Below, piece after piece: positions 19,236 through 32,379 of a stretch of 64,000 bases of DNA; the stretch's first letter is position 1, and every line of letters begins with the position of its first letter. The translations under genes and the position numbers were made by a program. The notes under the pieces were generated by a model, which saw only the letters and a list, made by a program, of their open reading frames with translations, was not told the DNA's origin and did not search any database. The DNA comes from Hamiltosporidium tvaerminnensis (lineage: Eukaryota > Microsporidia > Dubosqiidae), in contig CM061253.1 of assembly GCA_022605425.2 (NCBI GenBank), positions 384,501-448,500 on the forward strand, in the 5' to 3' direction.

Positions 19236-22200
19236 TAAAGTGAAATCATTCCCTGGTGATGTTTTTCGAATAAAGTTTATAGTATATTTTTGTTTCTTAT
19301 ATAAATATTTCTCTTTCTCTGCTAATTTAAAAATATATAATCGTTTTTTTTTAAAAAAAAGGTAATTTTACTATATCATATAAGCCTAAGACTTTACGTG
19401 TTTAAAATCAATATAGAAACTGTAAACGTCATTAAATTATAAAAAAAGTTTGCAAAATAATTTCATAGCAGAAAAAAATTTTAAAATTCACATTTAAACT
19501 AAGTTCTGATAGAATCAGTTAATTTAAAACCATAACGAATTCAAAATTCATTCTAAAAAAAATACCTGTGGCTATATAGTCAAAGAATATAGACAATGAT
19601 AATATAAATTGATCAAATAATCATAATCTTTTATAGAAGTATAAAGATTAAAAAAGAAACATACATGCGTTAAAATTATATAGGGAAAGACAATCTTAGT
19701 ACATAAAACTATTCTTTTTGATACATTATCTAGAAATCAGAAGAGAGTTACTTGCCTCTTCAAAATCCGAGCCAATTATTAAGTCGGTGAATTGACAGTA
19801 AATGTTGTATTATAATCCATGGCTTTAACATTTGCCTTTACCTTGTGTATGTATATATTTACGCCTTTCTTCTGCAGAAATGAGACTCTGTAAAAGAACT
19901 TTAAAAAATGCACCGTCGGAAAATTGAATCTCTTCGGATTAATTGAATAAACAACTACCCGATCCTTTTCCCATTTAATAAAAAATTTTAATAATAGGAC
20001 GCATATTTAAAAACTTAATATATATTTATATTTACAAGTACCTTTAGAATAATTATCTTTAATTATTTAGAGATTCAATATAAAAAAGTCAATTGGCTCA
20101 CTTATGAAGCAACTTAGTAAAATATAAAACAATTATTCGACTTCAAGATGCTCATTTGTGGCTGAAAAGCTAATAATTGTTCCGAAATTTAACAAGAAAA
20201 AGTTTATATAAGATTACGTTGGAGTAATTGAAAAAGACTGGAATTCTAATGATTAAATTTTGCTTGAAATACGACTTGGTCTACATAAACAACGTTTGGA
20301 AATTCTTTTGGCCATTTAATAATGTATGTTGTATCTAGAGTAGCCTGTCTTTAAATATGACAATAAATCATATAATTTAGTCGAGCTAGATAACAAAATC
20401 GAAATTAAGTTATTTGCTTTAAAACAAGCGAAAGCTAGTTCAGATTGCAAACGTTTTAAAATAGCATCTTTATCCGGTAAAGACTACGCAAATAAAATAC
20501 TCTATATTCGTAATATATCGGAATATCGTGTACATAGAAATATTCAGGAATAATCACAAATTTATTTTTATTTTAGTGATGTATATGAATAAATTAACAA
20601 AGAATAAAATATATTCGACTAACAAAAAGAAATTCAATGCTATATAGAATGTAGAAATAATGAGAACATACATAAAAAAAATTTTTATACCAAAACACGC
20701 AAATAAAAATAATTTCAATGTATTTCTTTGATTACATTCTATCTTTTTAGAAACATTCTATGTTATATTTCTTTCATAGTATTTACCAGCGTTTTTGGTT
20801 GTATATAGACAACAAAATTCTTCAACCAAATATTGTAAATTTAAAACTACATTCGAAAGTTTTCAATTTAAAAGTGTAAAATTAATCAAAAAGGCAGTAT
20901 TTACCCGAATTTGTTTATATAAGTTGCCCAAAATACGATCACAAGTCGGAACACAGCTTGGAATCCCCAAGACCAGCAAAACTTCCACTTAGTCTATATC
21001 TTTTCAAATAAAACTTCCAGATAAGAAATATTTCGGAGACTTACATTGAAGTCTATTTAGGCGCACCAATACCATAATTATATTTTTAATTTCATTTTTC
21101 TTTATGGCTTGTTAGCGTTATAAACACTTTTCTATTAGGTGCTAAATATTCTATATGAATGAGCAAGTCTAGATTTCTAGTCCAATTTAGTTGCCAAAAG
21201 TCAATCGTGGTTTCAAATCTAGTTGTAATAAATTACTAAATAGATTAGCAAATATAAATAGATATCTAGACGTTTTATGTCAATATATAAATTCAAATGA
21301 ATCAATCGAAAATCCAAACTAACAAAGTTACTAAGCACTTTTTTCTAATTGAAGCCAAGCAGATTGGTTTTAAATGTAGTTATTATCTCACTTAATACGA
21401 ATAACGGATGAAAAAAACAAACAATTTATTTACAGTAATATATAATTTTTTTATCTACATATAACTTTTCTATCTACAAAAAAACTTTTAATATCGAATT
21501 CATTCAAATATAAAAAAATGAATTAAAACAATTCTTTTTGCGCAAATAGAAGATAAAACAAAAAATTTTTAAGTTGAATTTATTGTTTCAAAATCCATAT
21601 CTAATTATTAATACAAAAAGTTGCTAAAAAGTTTATCAAAATAAGGAATTTGGAAATTTAAAAAGGTATTATATTTTACAAGCGCTATTTCACAAAATAT
21701 TTATTTTTATTTTACAGCGATTTATAAAATTTTATATGATTAGCTATTAAAAAATTATATATCCACTAATATTACAACGCATACGCTAATCTGCTGAAAA
21801 ACTTAGATTTTTTAATACCGTTTTTACTTTGTATGATTTATGAGAAGATGTGCGTAATCTTTTATTCTTGCTTTTTAGTTTATATACGACATTTCCGTAG
21901 TATAAAGAGCCAAGCTACAAATTGAATATACTTGATAACTCTCTTTTAAAGGTCGAAAAACTAAAAAAACAACAGATCTTATAAACCTAAAATACTAGTA
22001 ATAACTCGAATAAGATTTCTTATTTTTCCGATAAATAATCATTGAATACTTTGGAAAGTTTAATGATAATTATATTTTTCAATAATAAATATATGAGGTT
22101 TGGCTCAACGAAAAAAATACAGTAAAAAGAATCAATTTCAATCCGGAATTAAAAGATATCAATTTTTGAAAATGATTGGAACATTAAACCATAAATTGAA

Positions 22201-23160
22201 TTTCTTTAAAGTTTAGAAAAAATAGCTTCATGCAGAATTTACTTCTATTAACAAAATAATATTTATTAGATCAAGTATTTCTTTACAAAGACTTAGTAAA
22301 AATTTCTATCATAAAAAATATTGATTTGATTTAATATTTTTTTGTAAATATAAAATTCTATTTCACTTCTAAGAAACAAGAAAAATGTTTTTTTGCAATA
22401 TCTTGTTTTAATATAAAATATAAAAATAATTTTAGTCGATTTGAGCTTATTACTTTAAATTGTTTTTCAATCATGTTTTTTATAAGTTTATTGATCTTTA
22501 ATAGTTATTTCATTATTATGTCCTTTTCATCGTATCAAGTATAAAAATTCATGAAAAAACAATATCAAAAACAAAAATCAAAAATTGATTCGTTTAAAAC
22601 TGTCAATAAATTTCTTTTGCTATGCACAGATCAAAGAATATACTTAAAATTACCCTTACCTGTTACTTTTAAGCCATATTAATAGTTTAATATATAAATA
22701 AAGACCTCTTGAAATATTAAATAAAAGATTCTATTATGCTTCTAAGTTGATTAGTTTGTTTAGAGAAAATCATAAATAAGCATTGTATACGTTCATGGCT
22801 TAATTATTTTGTTTACTAAGCGTACCATTATAATAAGTGTAAAAATTTTGATTTCATTGTAAATGTTCTTTAATATATCTTTTAAAATTCGATGCAACAT
22901 TATAATATTTCTGAGGAAAGAATCAAAATATATGCCTATGAGCCTACTTTATTATAAGTTAGCTATATTAATCGCAAATAAGAAAGATTTTTTTTGAATC
23001 ATACAGTTTATTTGATTCAAAGATTTGTATTTTTCGAATGTATTTAATATTTAAAAACCGCGAATTAGTAAAACTTAAACATTATTTTAATACCAAAGCA
23101 CATTTTTATGCCTCTTCTCTTTAATTTATAGGGATTTACTCATAATATTGGGTTTAGGTT
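19236..23160. other. AT-rich region without recognisable genes
   Basis: About 3.9 kb of AT-rich DNA downstream of the LRR gene. The ATG frames are 70 codons or shorter and resemble nothing I know. No tandem array or transposon fragment is recognised. Confidence 0.55.
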
Positions 23161-23164
23161 TTTT

Positions 23165-23515
23165 TGATTTACTTAAATTGACGAAGAGGACGTGAGTCAT
23201 GACTAAATGCCAAATAGAACAGTGAAAGTGCGTAAATAGGTGTTATTAAGAGATCTGAGATACCCTAAGAATCAACACCTTCTTTATAACAAGCCAGTAA
23301 CGACGAAGATGATGGTAAACATTTAAAAGCAAAGGATAATACATCTCTCTTTTCTCAAAAGGAGGAACCACGTTAGAGGAACCGACGATAAACATAAATC
23401 AAGACGGATTCGAAAGAAGAAACGGTAGTAGTAAAGAGGTAGATGAAAATACATATGAGAATGGTAAACACATTTAAACCCAGAAATTTATTAAATAAAT
23501 CTTTTATGGATTTAA
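23165..23515 (+). mobile_element. Decayed retrotransposon 3' end
   Basis: A relic of the C-terminal part and 3' tail of the RLE retrotransposon on the plus strand. Segments such as GACGAAGAGGACGTGAGTCA, TCAAAAGGAGGAACCACGTT, AGAGGAACCGACGATAAACA and TTTAAACCCAGAAATTTATT match the element end at 52,330-52,640 with many changes and small gaps. There is no open frame. Confidence 0.8.
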
Positions 23516-26500
23516 TAAAAAAATATTGAGTTTAATTTTACAAAAATGACTTGGATTAATATTTTTATCAGTAAATGGTTTGTTTGAAAAATATTTTATC
23601 TGTCACTAAAATCAGGAATCTATTTTAATATTTAATTTGTTTTTTAAAAACTTTTTAAGTACTTTCATTGTAAAATTATCGAAAAAACCAAATTTAGAAG
23701 ATAAACAGCAATAAAATGACGGAAATAACATTCAGAGAGTTTTTTTATTTATTTGATATGATAAATCAAAATTCTTCGTTTTTTTGTAATCTTGTGGTTA
23801 TGGACTAATAAATATACACAAAATGTTTGTAATATAATATTTTTATTACCATTAATTTATTGATTTTCTCTAAAAATCTATGGTTTATAAATTCAGTTGA
23901 TTCATGGAAAAAATAATTGTTCTCGAGTATACACATTTAAAGACTAGTTTTTTTTATAAAATATTTAAAGTACAATATCAATCTATATACATGTGGTGAA
24001 TCAAATTATTTTCTAATCTATATTTTCCTGACTTTATAATTGAAATTTTATAATCTTCTCTCGTTTAATAAACAACATTTGGATCCTATTATTCACATAA
24101 TAAATTTCGGCTATAGTAGAAAAAGTATGATCTGGTTTAAATATCATAGAATTGTGCAAGTGTTTCATACTTTTCTTTGCTCTTATAATTATTTCAAAAT
24201 TTCATTTGATTGATCCTTATTTTCGATTTATATTTATGATTTTGCAACTTAATAAAAGTACGCTTTTTGGTTCATATGTATCTGATACAAAAGGGTATCT
24301 CATTACCAAATTAATATCATTATATTAGGCTCTTTAAATTCTTGACTTTTTACAGTTGTGAATCGACGCTTAGACATTAAAATTTCCATTTTTTTTCTGT
24401 TTTAACATTACCGCTTCAGGTAATTTATTATAATTCACATTATTATTAGGAATATTTATGTTTTCTTCTTTTTTGAAATTGATTAGAAATTTTTCTTTTA
24501 AAAGCTATTTCATAATTCTTTTTAATTTCTATATAAATTTTCATACATTTCTATAAGCCCCAGTAGAAGAAAGCTGGTATCAGGATTCGTATGCATTTTT
24601 ATAAACGAATTTGAAATTTTTCTATAATACATGCTAAAAAAATCATTTACATTTTACATTCACTGTTTTCATTTAAATCGACTTTTTTAAAAAATTCTGG
24701 TGGCTTTTCTGATTTCCTGATACCAGCTATTCATTCTATAAAAATTTTTTAGGGTTTTAATCACAAAATAAAAAAAATTGAGTTCGAAGTTTTCAGCAGT
24801 ATATAGCACATGCTTTTAATCCAAGACTTTGTATTTTTACACAGTTTGACACCTTTATTGCAAAACATTTTCATATTTTAGGCATCATTTACACAGTGAC
24901 TATTTATTCTTCTATTTCATTTACTATCAGACAATTTTCTGGTAGAATAAGCCATTTATTATCATCAGTTAAGGCTTATGCTATCCGATATACGGGTGAA
25001 TGATTTCATTTCTGAAAGACACCTGCTTATTTCTTGGTATCTGCTTAATAAACAGATAGTATTTCCTTTGGATTATTCATAAAATATGGGGTTTTTCGAC
25101 GTATAAATACTTTTTTTTGAATGAAATTTATGTCCGAATAAGGAATATTTGTATTTAGTATTCGTTCTATGATGTTCTTCAATTTATTTTTGGAAATTAA
25201 TATAAATAAAGAATATTCTAATTTATTTTTTGAGTAGCAATTGCATCATAAATAGCAAAAAAATACAATTTTTATACCCTTCGAAATAAATTTGTTTAAA
25301 ATAAAGTCAATCCACAACACATCAAATATTTTAAACTTTATAATTATATTTAGGTTTTTGAATACAAATTTTGTTAGAAAATTGATAATAATTTATCTAT
25401 GGTTGACTTTAAATTTTACAGATTAGAAAAATACAATATTTTGTATTCATCTTGATCTTAAACATAACACATAATTTTTATAAAATTTTACTAGTATCGT
25501 TCTATTAAATTTGTAAATTGGCAAAGATATGTCCAAAATATTAAGATCTTTATTAAAAAAAGTTGAATATTGAATACGAACTTTAACTTGAATAAATATT
25601 TTGGAATTTTTCGGTTTTTAGATCTTCATTCACAATATTATAATCTGAAAACTTTATAATGCGTTGCTGGATGTGTGAAAAAAATGATTTATCATTTCAA
25701 TAGCTAAATCATTCATTCGATCACTCATAAATTACAGAAAGCTATGTTATTAAATTTACGTGATTTCACAAATTATAGTTAATATAATATTAAGACTAAT
25801 ATCGAAGACATGCGATTTAAATTGTGTTTCTTGAATAGCCCGAGGCAACCAACTCTTTCTAAATTTATTTTGAAAAAATTTCATCAAAAACTACTTTGAA
25901 TTCAAAAATCGAATTTGTTATTTTAATATTTGAAAAACTTTTGTTTAGAATCATAACGAGAGCAATATATTTATTTTACGTTGCATTATATAATCTACTT
26001 AGACCAAAATAAAGTGGGTTCTTTTTCTAAAAAGATACTATATTGAAAATATAAAATTAAATCTTAACATTCTTGATAATCAAAATTAATAAGAATATAT
26101 TTATCATTGATTTGCAAAGAATTGTTTCTTAATCACTTGTATAAGAACATAATTTATATTTAAAATTATGTTCTATCTTTTTTTATTAATTAATTTATTT
26201 ATTTTTGTATTTGTAAAGTATTTTTAACTGCAATAAAAAGCGCTATAAAAGTTACTGTCCTTTATTCTAACAATACAAATATAATAAAGACTTTATGTAT
26301 TTAACTTTTAAGAAATTAGCTCTAGTGTCACAAGACGAAAGTTATATTTTGCGTTGAACAAAATAATTTGAAAGGAAATTTCATTATGAGTTGTTATTAA
26401 ATTGATATCATTAGTTTAATTCAAAATCACAATATTTTTTTTTTAATGATCAGAAAAAACGTTCAAATCTTCATAATTAGCTAAAAATCTGTAAAATTTA

Positions 26501-27180
26501 TGAGAACCATAAAAAAGAAAGATCCTTTCCTTGTATTTGCATGTTTTTTGTGTTTCATCAAATCTTTAGAGTAATTCTCAAAGGAATACCCCGAATTCTT
26601 TTTAATTATTTAAATTCTCTAATCTTTTTAGAAAATTATTCAAAATTTATATAAATATCTTTTGAAATATGGTATTTTGAATGTTGAAAAAAAATAATTT
26701 ATTAGAGTGTTAATACTAATTTAGTACATCAAGAAATATTTGAAATATAGAAAAGATGGATTTACGAAATCAATTGAATAAATCGCTATTAAATTGTGCG
26801 ATCTTCTAATGAAAATATTTAAATTTAATAAACTTTTTTTAAGTATAAGAATTATTAATGTATCAAGATGACAGAAAATGGCTATTTCATGTATAAAAAA
26901 ATTTTATATTCGTAAAGAAGGTGTCTTTTATATAAAATTATTTTTAAGCAAAACATGGCTTGTATAGATTCTAGTAACAAAGAAAACACGGCTTAACTCG
27001 TAGAAACCATAGGAATTTATCCACACCTTCTCTGAAAATTTTCTTATATCTTAAGTCTATATTACGAGAAAAAGAAATCAGAATTTATATTATCCAAGTG
27101 CCTACAAAAAAATAAAAATCAATTTCTGTCACTTTAAAGTTCCATATAAATATTTTATATGAAAAATCAGACAAATAACA
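23516..27180. other. AT-rich region, one MITE-like inverted repeat
   Basis: About 3.7 kb without recognisable coding sequence. The only structure seen is the inverted repeat at 24,572-24,728, listed separately. Confidence 0.55.
24572..24728. repeat. MITE-like inverted repeat
   Basis: AGCTGGTATCAGGA at 24,572-24,585 is mirrored exactly by TCCTGATACCAGCT at 24,715-24,728. They enclose about 130 bp of AT-rich DNA. A 14-bp perfect inverted pair at this distance could be the ends of a short non-autonomous DNA transposon. I see no clear target-site duplication and no second copy in the window. Confidence 0.5.
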
Positions 27181-27397
27181 TAAAAGAATGTAGTACGGAT
27201 AATTCTATGGAGGAAGTAGGTAAAGATCTACTTATTCTCCAGGCCATAACTCTTTAGAAATAACAAAAAATAAATCTTCAAAGTGTTGAGTCATAAATAG
27301 AAGATATTCTTCTACAACTTTTTTTTGTCAAAAAACAGTAAACAGTTATCATGAAAAGAACAGCAATTCTCAAAGTGAAAATACTAATAAAATCCAT
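27180..27397 (-). pseudogene. Relic of small leader-peptide protein family
   Basis: An ATG at 27,397 opens 39 codons whose hydrophobic start (FTLRIAVLFMITVYCFLTKK) resembles the leaders at 63,838 (LFYYIGFAISMDVYCLLTFY) and 44,263. Beyond the stop, a GGCCTGGAGAATAAG segment (GLENK) matches GLENS of the copy near 44.1 kb. The frame is broken and no further similarity was traced. This is a tentative third member. Confidence 0.4.
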
Positions 27398-28387
27398 CTT
27401 ACAATAAAAAGTCTTTTTAAAAGTATATTTAGGATAAAAAAGAAGTTCAACTTGAAAAATTATATAGTAAGGCAAAAAGAGAAAAAAAAATCTAACTTAT
27501 ATAACGTTCAAATAAATAAGCTTTTGTATATAAAGTGACTCCGAAATATAGTATACGAAGGAGAATATGGCCATGTGATAAACCGGTGTTCTGACACACG
27601 CAACATAGACGTGTATTTGATAAGCAAAAAGAAAATATAAACTATGTAGTTTTTCCAAATAAAATGCTAGAATATTTGCCACTCGATGCGAAAAAATGCT
27701 TGAGGCCAGGAAAAGAACACACTATAAGACTTAATGTGTATATAGATTAATCTGCATACTAATTCTAAATAAATACAAATTCAAATCTACAAAACACTAG
27801 AAGTCAATTGGTCCAAGATCGAATTGATAAGGAGTAAACTGAATCATGAATGCATAGTAGAATACAACTGATGTAAAGATTCGGAATTATAACCGCAAAT
27901 ATTTGTGTAAATAAGAATTATTATATTACCACTTATTCATAAAAGAATTACACCCACGATTCAATTCAAATAGACTAAATCGGAAACATAAAGTAATATA
28001 ACCTATTATCATAAATATTAGATTATATATGATTGTGAACTTGAGATTATTCATTTGTGATATCTCGGTACGGTATTATGAGAAAATGCCACGAGATATA
28101 CATTTAAAAATTGCAAATACCATAAATATATAAGGTATAATTTAGTCGATATATTTCAAAAAGCCAGTAGAGATAACGTATTTACTCATAAAACAGATTA
28201 TGCATTATAAGTTTCAATAAGAACTAGAAAAGACTATCTAGGAATTTAAAAAAATAAACACAAAAACCCGAAACTTTTGTTACATGAGGCACTACACAAG
28301 AAGAAGCGGTTTTATCAAATAATACTAAAATACAGAACAAATGACCAAATCAATGACCTATAACATAACAAGAACCAAACAAAATAT
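27398..28387. other. AT-rich region without recognisable genes
   Basis: About 1 kb between the small-gene relic and the left end of the DNA transposon. Frames are short and unremarkable. Confidence 0.5.
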
Positions 28388-28445
28388 CATAATTTTTCGA
28401 TCAATATCATAATCCTTGCAATCAATAAAATAATTATTTTTTAAA
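28388..28445. repeat. Left terminal inverted repeat of transposon
   Basis: Contains TTTTTCGATCAATATCATAA and CCTTGCAATCAATAAAATAA, the inverse of sequence at 33,520-33,590. Relative to the right end it lacks about 20 bp. The retrotransposon tail begins at its inner edge. Confidence 0.75.
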
Positions 28446-31400
28446 AATATTTTTATTTAATAAAATTCTGGGTTAAAATATTTTTACAATTTTTATATTT
28501 TTTCTTCTACCTCTTTAATCACTTTTGTATCTTCTTCCAAATCCGACTCTTTATTTATGTTATTGGTCGGTTCCTCTAAAGTGGTTCCTCCTTGTGAAAT
28601 AAGGGGTGTATTATTTTTTGGTTGTAAATTTTTTGCACCATCTTCCTCTGTTTTCGCTTCTTTTAAAGGGGGTTCTAGTTTCTCATGCATCTCTGATCTA
28701 ATAATAACACCAATTGACGCTTTCTTCCAGCTCTCTTCGGCATTTAGTCCTGACTCAAGTCCTCTTCGTCGGTCAAAGGAAATTGTTTCGACTGTCTTCT
28801 TAAGTACTATAGACTGAATGTATGCCTCTACATTCATGGGTATTTCTAGTCTTTTAAGATGAGATTTATGGTATTTTGTCACAATACCGTCCCAGGTCAT
28901 CACATAAGGGATTATCCCAACACTACACCTATAAATAAGACCCAACTCATTGGCTAGCAGGTCATACTTCCTAAGTTTTTCAGTTTCAACTATTTGAAGT
29001 GAATCTTGGGAAGTGATTCCTACTTCAATGAGTGTTATCTTATTCTTCTTCTTATCTAAAATAAATATGTCCGGTCTGTTATTCCGAATTTTAACATCGG
29101 TTTAAATTCTGGTGTCCACTCTTATCTCTGCATACTCATTATCAAGAATTTCTTGAACTGAGTGACTCCTTATTCGTTTGGAAGACTTAAACTTATATCT
29201 ATTTAGAAGAAGTAGGTGTAGGAATCTAACCACTTCATTATGCCGTCTGGTGTAATCATAGCCTAGCTTTTTTTCATATCTAGTCGCTAGATGATCTACA
29301 GTCTTACCAGACTTCCCGCAATATTGACACATACCATCTGCTCCCCAGAATACATTTCTATCCTGGATATAGCAGAACACAGCTTCATTGCGTGGCCTAA
29401 TATTCCCTTTCTTTAGCCGTCTTGAAGAGTCACTAACACTTACAAGCTCATTTTTTCTTGCATTATATAACTTTGAATGAAGTTTCGTTTTTCTATTTCG
29501 TTATAGCATTTTGCGAGTTGAGCTTCTTCTAAACTTTTCTTAGTGACTTCTTCTACCAATCTGTACTTTACTTTTAAGAAGCCTTTTATTAGTGCAAGAT
29601 GGGTTTTATTATTATTCTCCACCTTGAGGATTGCTGCTCGTCTAGTTGATATTTCTTTACTTTTTTCCAGACAATCCAAGAGTTGCAGAAGCATATGTTC
29701 GCTTCGCAACTCAACACTATGTAGGCCTCTTCCAAGTTCTGTTCTAGGAAGATACAAACGCTCTTTACATCCTGGGCGGAGATTTATCTTATTCTTCACC
29801 AACACCGCACGCACTGCATCATCTAACTTAGAGAAGTCAGTCGGTTCGAGTTGAAGTACTCCTATGTGGTAGTTGATTAACGATATCGCATGTTGATTGT
29901 TTGCAGAAAATAAATTTTTTGCATTTAATCTTGTGTGACAAAGTCTTTCAACTCTTGATATAAGTTTGCTTTGTACTTCTTCAAATGAGCTACGTGTTGG
30001 GATTCCTCTGCTATCTTCTATTATTCCTAAATATTTGTAAACACTAACACCTTCTAGAAGAGTTGCAGTATCTTCACAACACGTATCATTTGTGGCTGAC
30101 TTCTCTTTGTTAATCTCTAAGCCAATCACCTCTAAAAATTCCTTTGCCTCGCCTGTCATAGCACTCAATGTGGAGCTGTCTTTTGCAAGGAGCTTAAGAT
30201 CATCAATAAACAAGAGATGATTAGTAGAATGGGATTCTGCATCTGTTTGTACTGTCACTTTTGTGTATTTTTCATTAAGCTTTCGGCTTAATGGATCCAT
30301 ACACAAAACAAATAACAATGGTGACAAACTATCTCCTTGTAGAATCCCTCTATCAATCTTCTTGCTCATGATTTTTTCAGGCCCTACTGATATATCAATT
30401 TTCCATTTTTATATAATTACCTTAATAAATTTCAGGATCCAATCAGGTAAATTAAGGTTTTCAATGCATTGAGTTAAATAAGCATGATCTATTGAGTCAT
30501 AAGCTTTTTTAACATCAATCCATGTTGCCTTAAGATTATTTCCATACTCTTTATTTAAGGCAATATTCAGTAGAGCCTGCTCTTTCGCTCCCAGCACACC
30601 TCTTACCGCCCCTAATTGGTTCTTTGCAATCAACCCTCGCCTTTCCACTTCAAGTTGAACGACTTTCGTTACAACTTTTGTCGTTAACTTATAGAGGTTG
30701 GACATACAAGTGATTGGCCTGTAGTCAGAGCCTCTTCGTGGAATTCCTTTCGGTATCAAATGCGTAAGCCCGCAGTAAAACTAATCAGCTTGAGGTGTTC
30801 CTTCTAAACATATAACTTTCACAATATCATAAATATATTTGTGAAGAGTTGTAAGTTTCTTAATGAAAAAATTGTAAATACCATCAATTCCAGCAGCTTT
30901 CCAATTCGGAAGCCAATTAATGATATTTACAAATTCATCAAGTGAAGGAAACGTGGTCGGATGATTATCTGATACAAATGGAATCAAATAATCATCATAC
31001 GTGACTGTGTCATCATTTTTGTTCCACATTGTAGACCAAAAACTCACAATTTCATCACGACTAACCACATGCTCGGATTCCACACGCTCAGATAACCCAC
31101 GATAGAATCGACCTCGGAAAAGCTCAAACATACGATTCTCTTTTCGGAATTGCTTCCTACTTTCATGCATCGTAATTTTTTTCTCGTACACATTCAAAGA
31201 CTCATTCTTCTTAACTAAAGCCTCAGAAAGATCAGTTACACTGCTCAAGTTTAAATTAAACTTTCGCATGATTTTCTTAAGGCTCTTCGTTTCCGAAGTG
31301 GAGAGCTTTTCCTGCTAACGAGCCTTCTCGAGAAGATCTTTGGAAAGTACTAACTTAGAAATTTTAATTTCTATGTTTTCCTTCCAAGCGGATCTAGGCT

Positions 31401-32253
31401 TCTCTTTACGTATTACCTCGTCATAGCATACCTGGGCTGCCTGGATTATCCGTGCCACTGCAGTTATCGTCATCGGCACACAAGAATCAGCATACTCACC
31501 GATAATTCGATTAATGAGATCCAGGACTTTACTATCAACCAATTCATTTGGATGTTTTCTAGTTCGGACCACCACTTTTCCAATTTCGTTCTCCGAGATT
31601 TCTTTGATTTTACTCAAGAATTTATCTCTCAGGTTTATGTACTACGTGGTGTCGGTCAAGGTGCATGTATCAGCGAGACAAGTGGCGATTCTACGTCGCT
31701 CTCTATTCTCTTCTGATTTTACTTCCTTTCCCATCTCACTTTGTGCCAATTTCTTTAATACTTCGAGAGTTTCAGTGCAGCCGAATTTCTCATTATAGTA
31801 CCTGTGAAGCTCTGTCCAGCCATTTCTTGGCATTCTTTCAAACCTTGTCTGTACTGCAAAAAAAACAATTCGAGGCCATTCCTTCGGGTCGGCTGTTACA
31901 GAATCGAATATCGACCGCAATGCCATTAGCCTGTTACCTTCCGGAATAGCTAGAGTACAGGTGCTTGTCATGTCGTACGATGGCTCGCACGCAGAGACTT
32001 CAACCGAAGAGGGAACTGGTGTATTAAGCGAAGGTAAAGTGTCAAGCCCAGTATTTTGCATTTTACTGCATGTTTGGCTTGGTGGTGGAGGTGTTCTTGT
32101 TGTGTAGAGGGAGGAAGGTAGGGAAATCGCCGGTGGGTGTAGCTTACATTTTTGTACTTCATATTCACTCTTCTTCACCTCATCAGCGTCGTTTGCAGCC
32201 TTTATTTTGGTATTTTTCGATATTTCGTTTCTAACATTTTTCTTTCTACCCAT
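28443..32253 (-). mobile_element. Non-LTR retrotransposon (RLE type), near full length, inactive
   Basis: One long minus-strand frame of about 1,250 codons can be followed from the ATG at 32,253 (GRKKNVRNEISKNTK) to about 28,493. It comprises an N-terminal basic/Pro-rich region, a reverse transcriptase (GIDGIYNFFIKKL, PKGIPRRGSDYRPI, WIDVKKAYDSIDH, RGILQGDSLSPLLF, active site LLFIDDLKLLAKD), a CCHC-like knuckle (CQYCGKSGKTVDHLATR, where the last Cys is Tyr in this copy) and a PD-(D/E)xK endonuclease (RPDIFILDKKKNKITLIEV across the join at about 29,060-29,100). RT followed by CCHC and RLE is the layout of the R2/R4/CRE/NeSL groups, which cut specific targets and prime cDNA on the nick. The copy is dead: in-frame stops at about 31,642, 31,315, 30,781, 30,409 and 29,102, and a frameshift near 29,460. 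The 3' tail AATATTTTAACCCAGAATTT has no poly(A). Confidence 0.9.
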
Positions 32254-32379
32254 TTATAGTTCAGATTTTAAAAAATAAAAATTTAAAATAAAATTATAAA
32301 TAGTACTTGAGATTTATTATTCAAGAATCACTTGCCCTACTTAAGCCTTTTGCAAGTACCCTAAGAATTTAAGGTAAAA
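32254..32379. other. Junction between retrotransposon 5' end and transposase 3' flank
   Basis: This AT-rich stretch has no similarity to the sequence 5' of the other long copy at 48,857. Recognisable homology between copies therefore stops almost exactly at the ATG, implying a very short 5' UTR or truncation just upstream. Confidence 0.5.

Noticed and set aside
29543-29854. Antisense Ser/Arg-rich frames across retrotransposons (also 39,112, 51,233, 52,287)
   Set aside because: They recur only because the sense strand is repeated, and the sense frame carries the domains.
30409-31269. Separate genes for each retrotransposon frame piece
   Set aside because: The pieces are in one frame interrupted by stops and are continuous in the other copy. 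They are one broken ORF.
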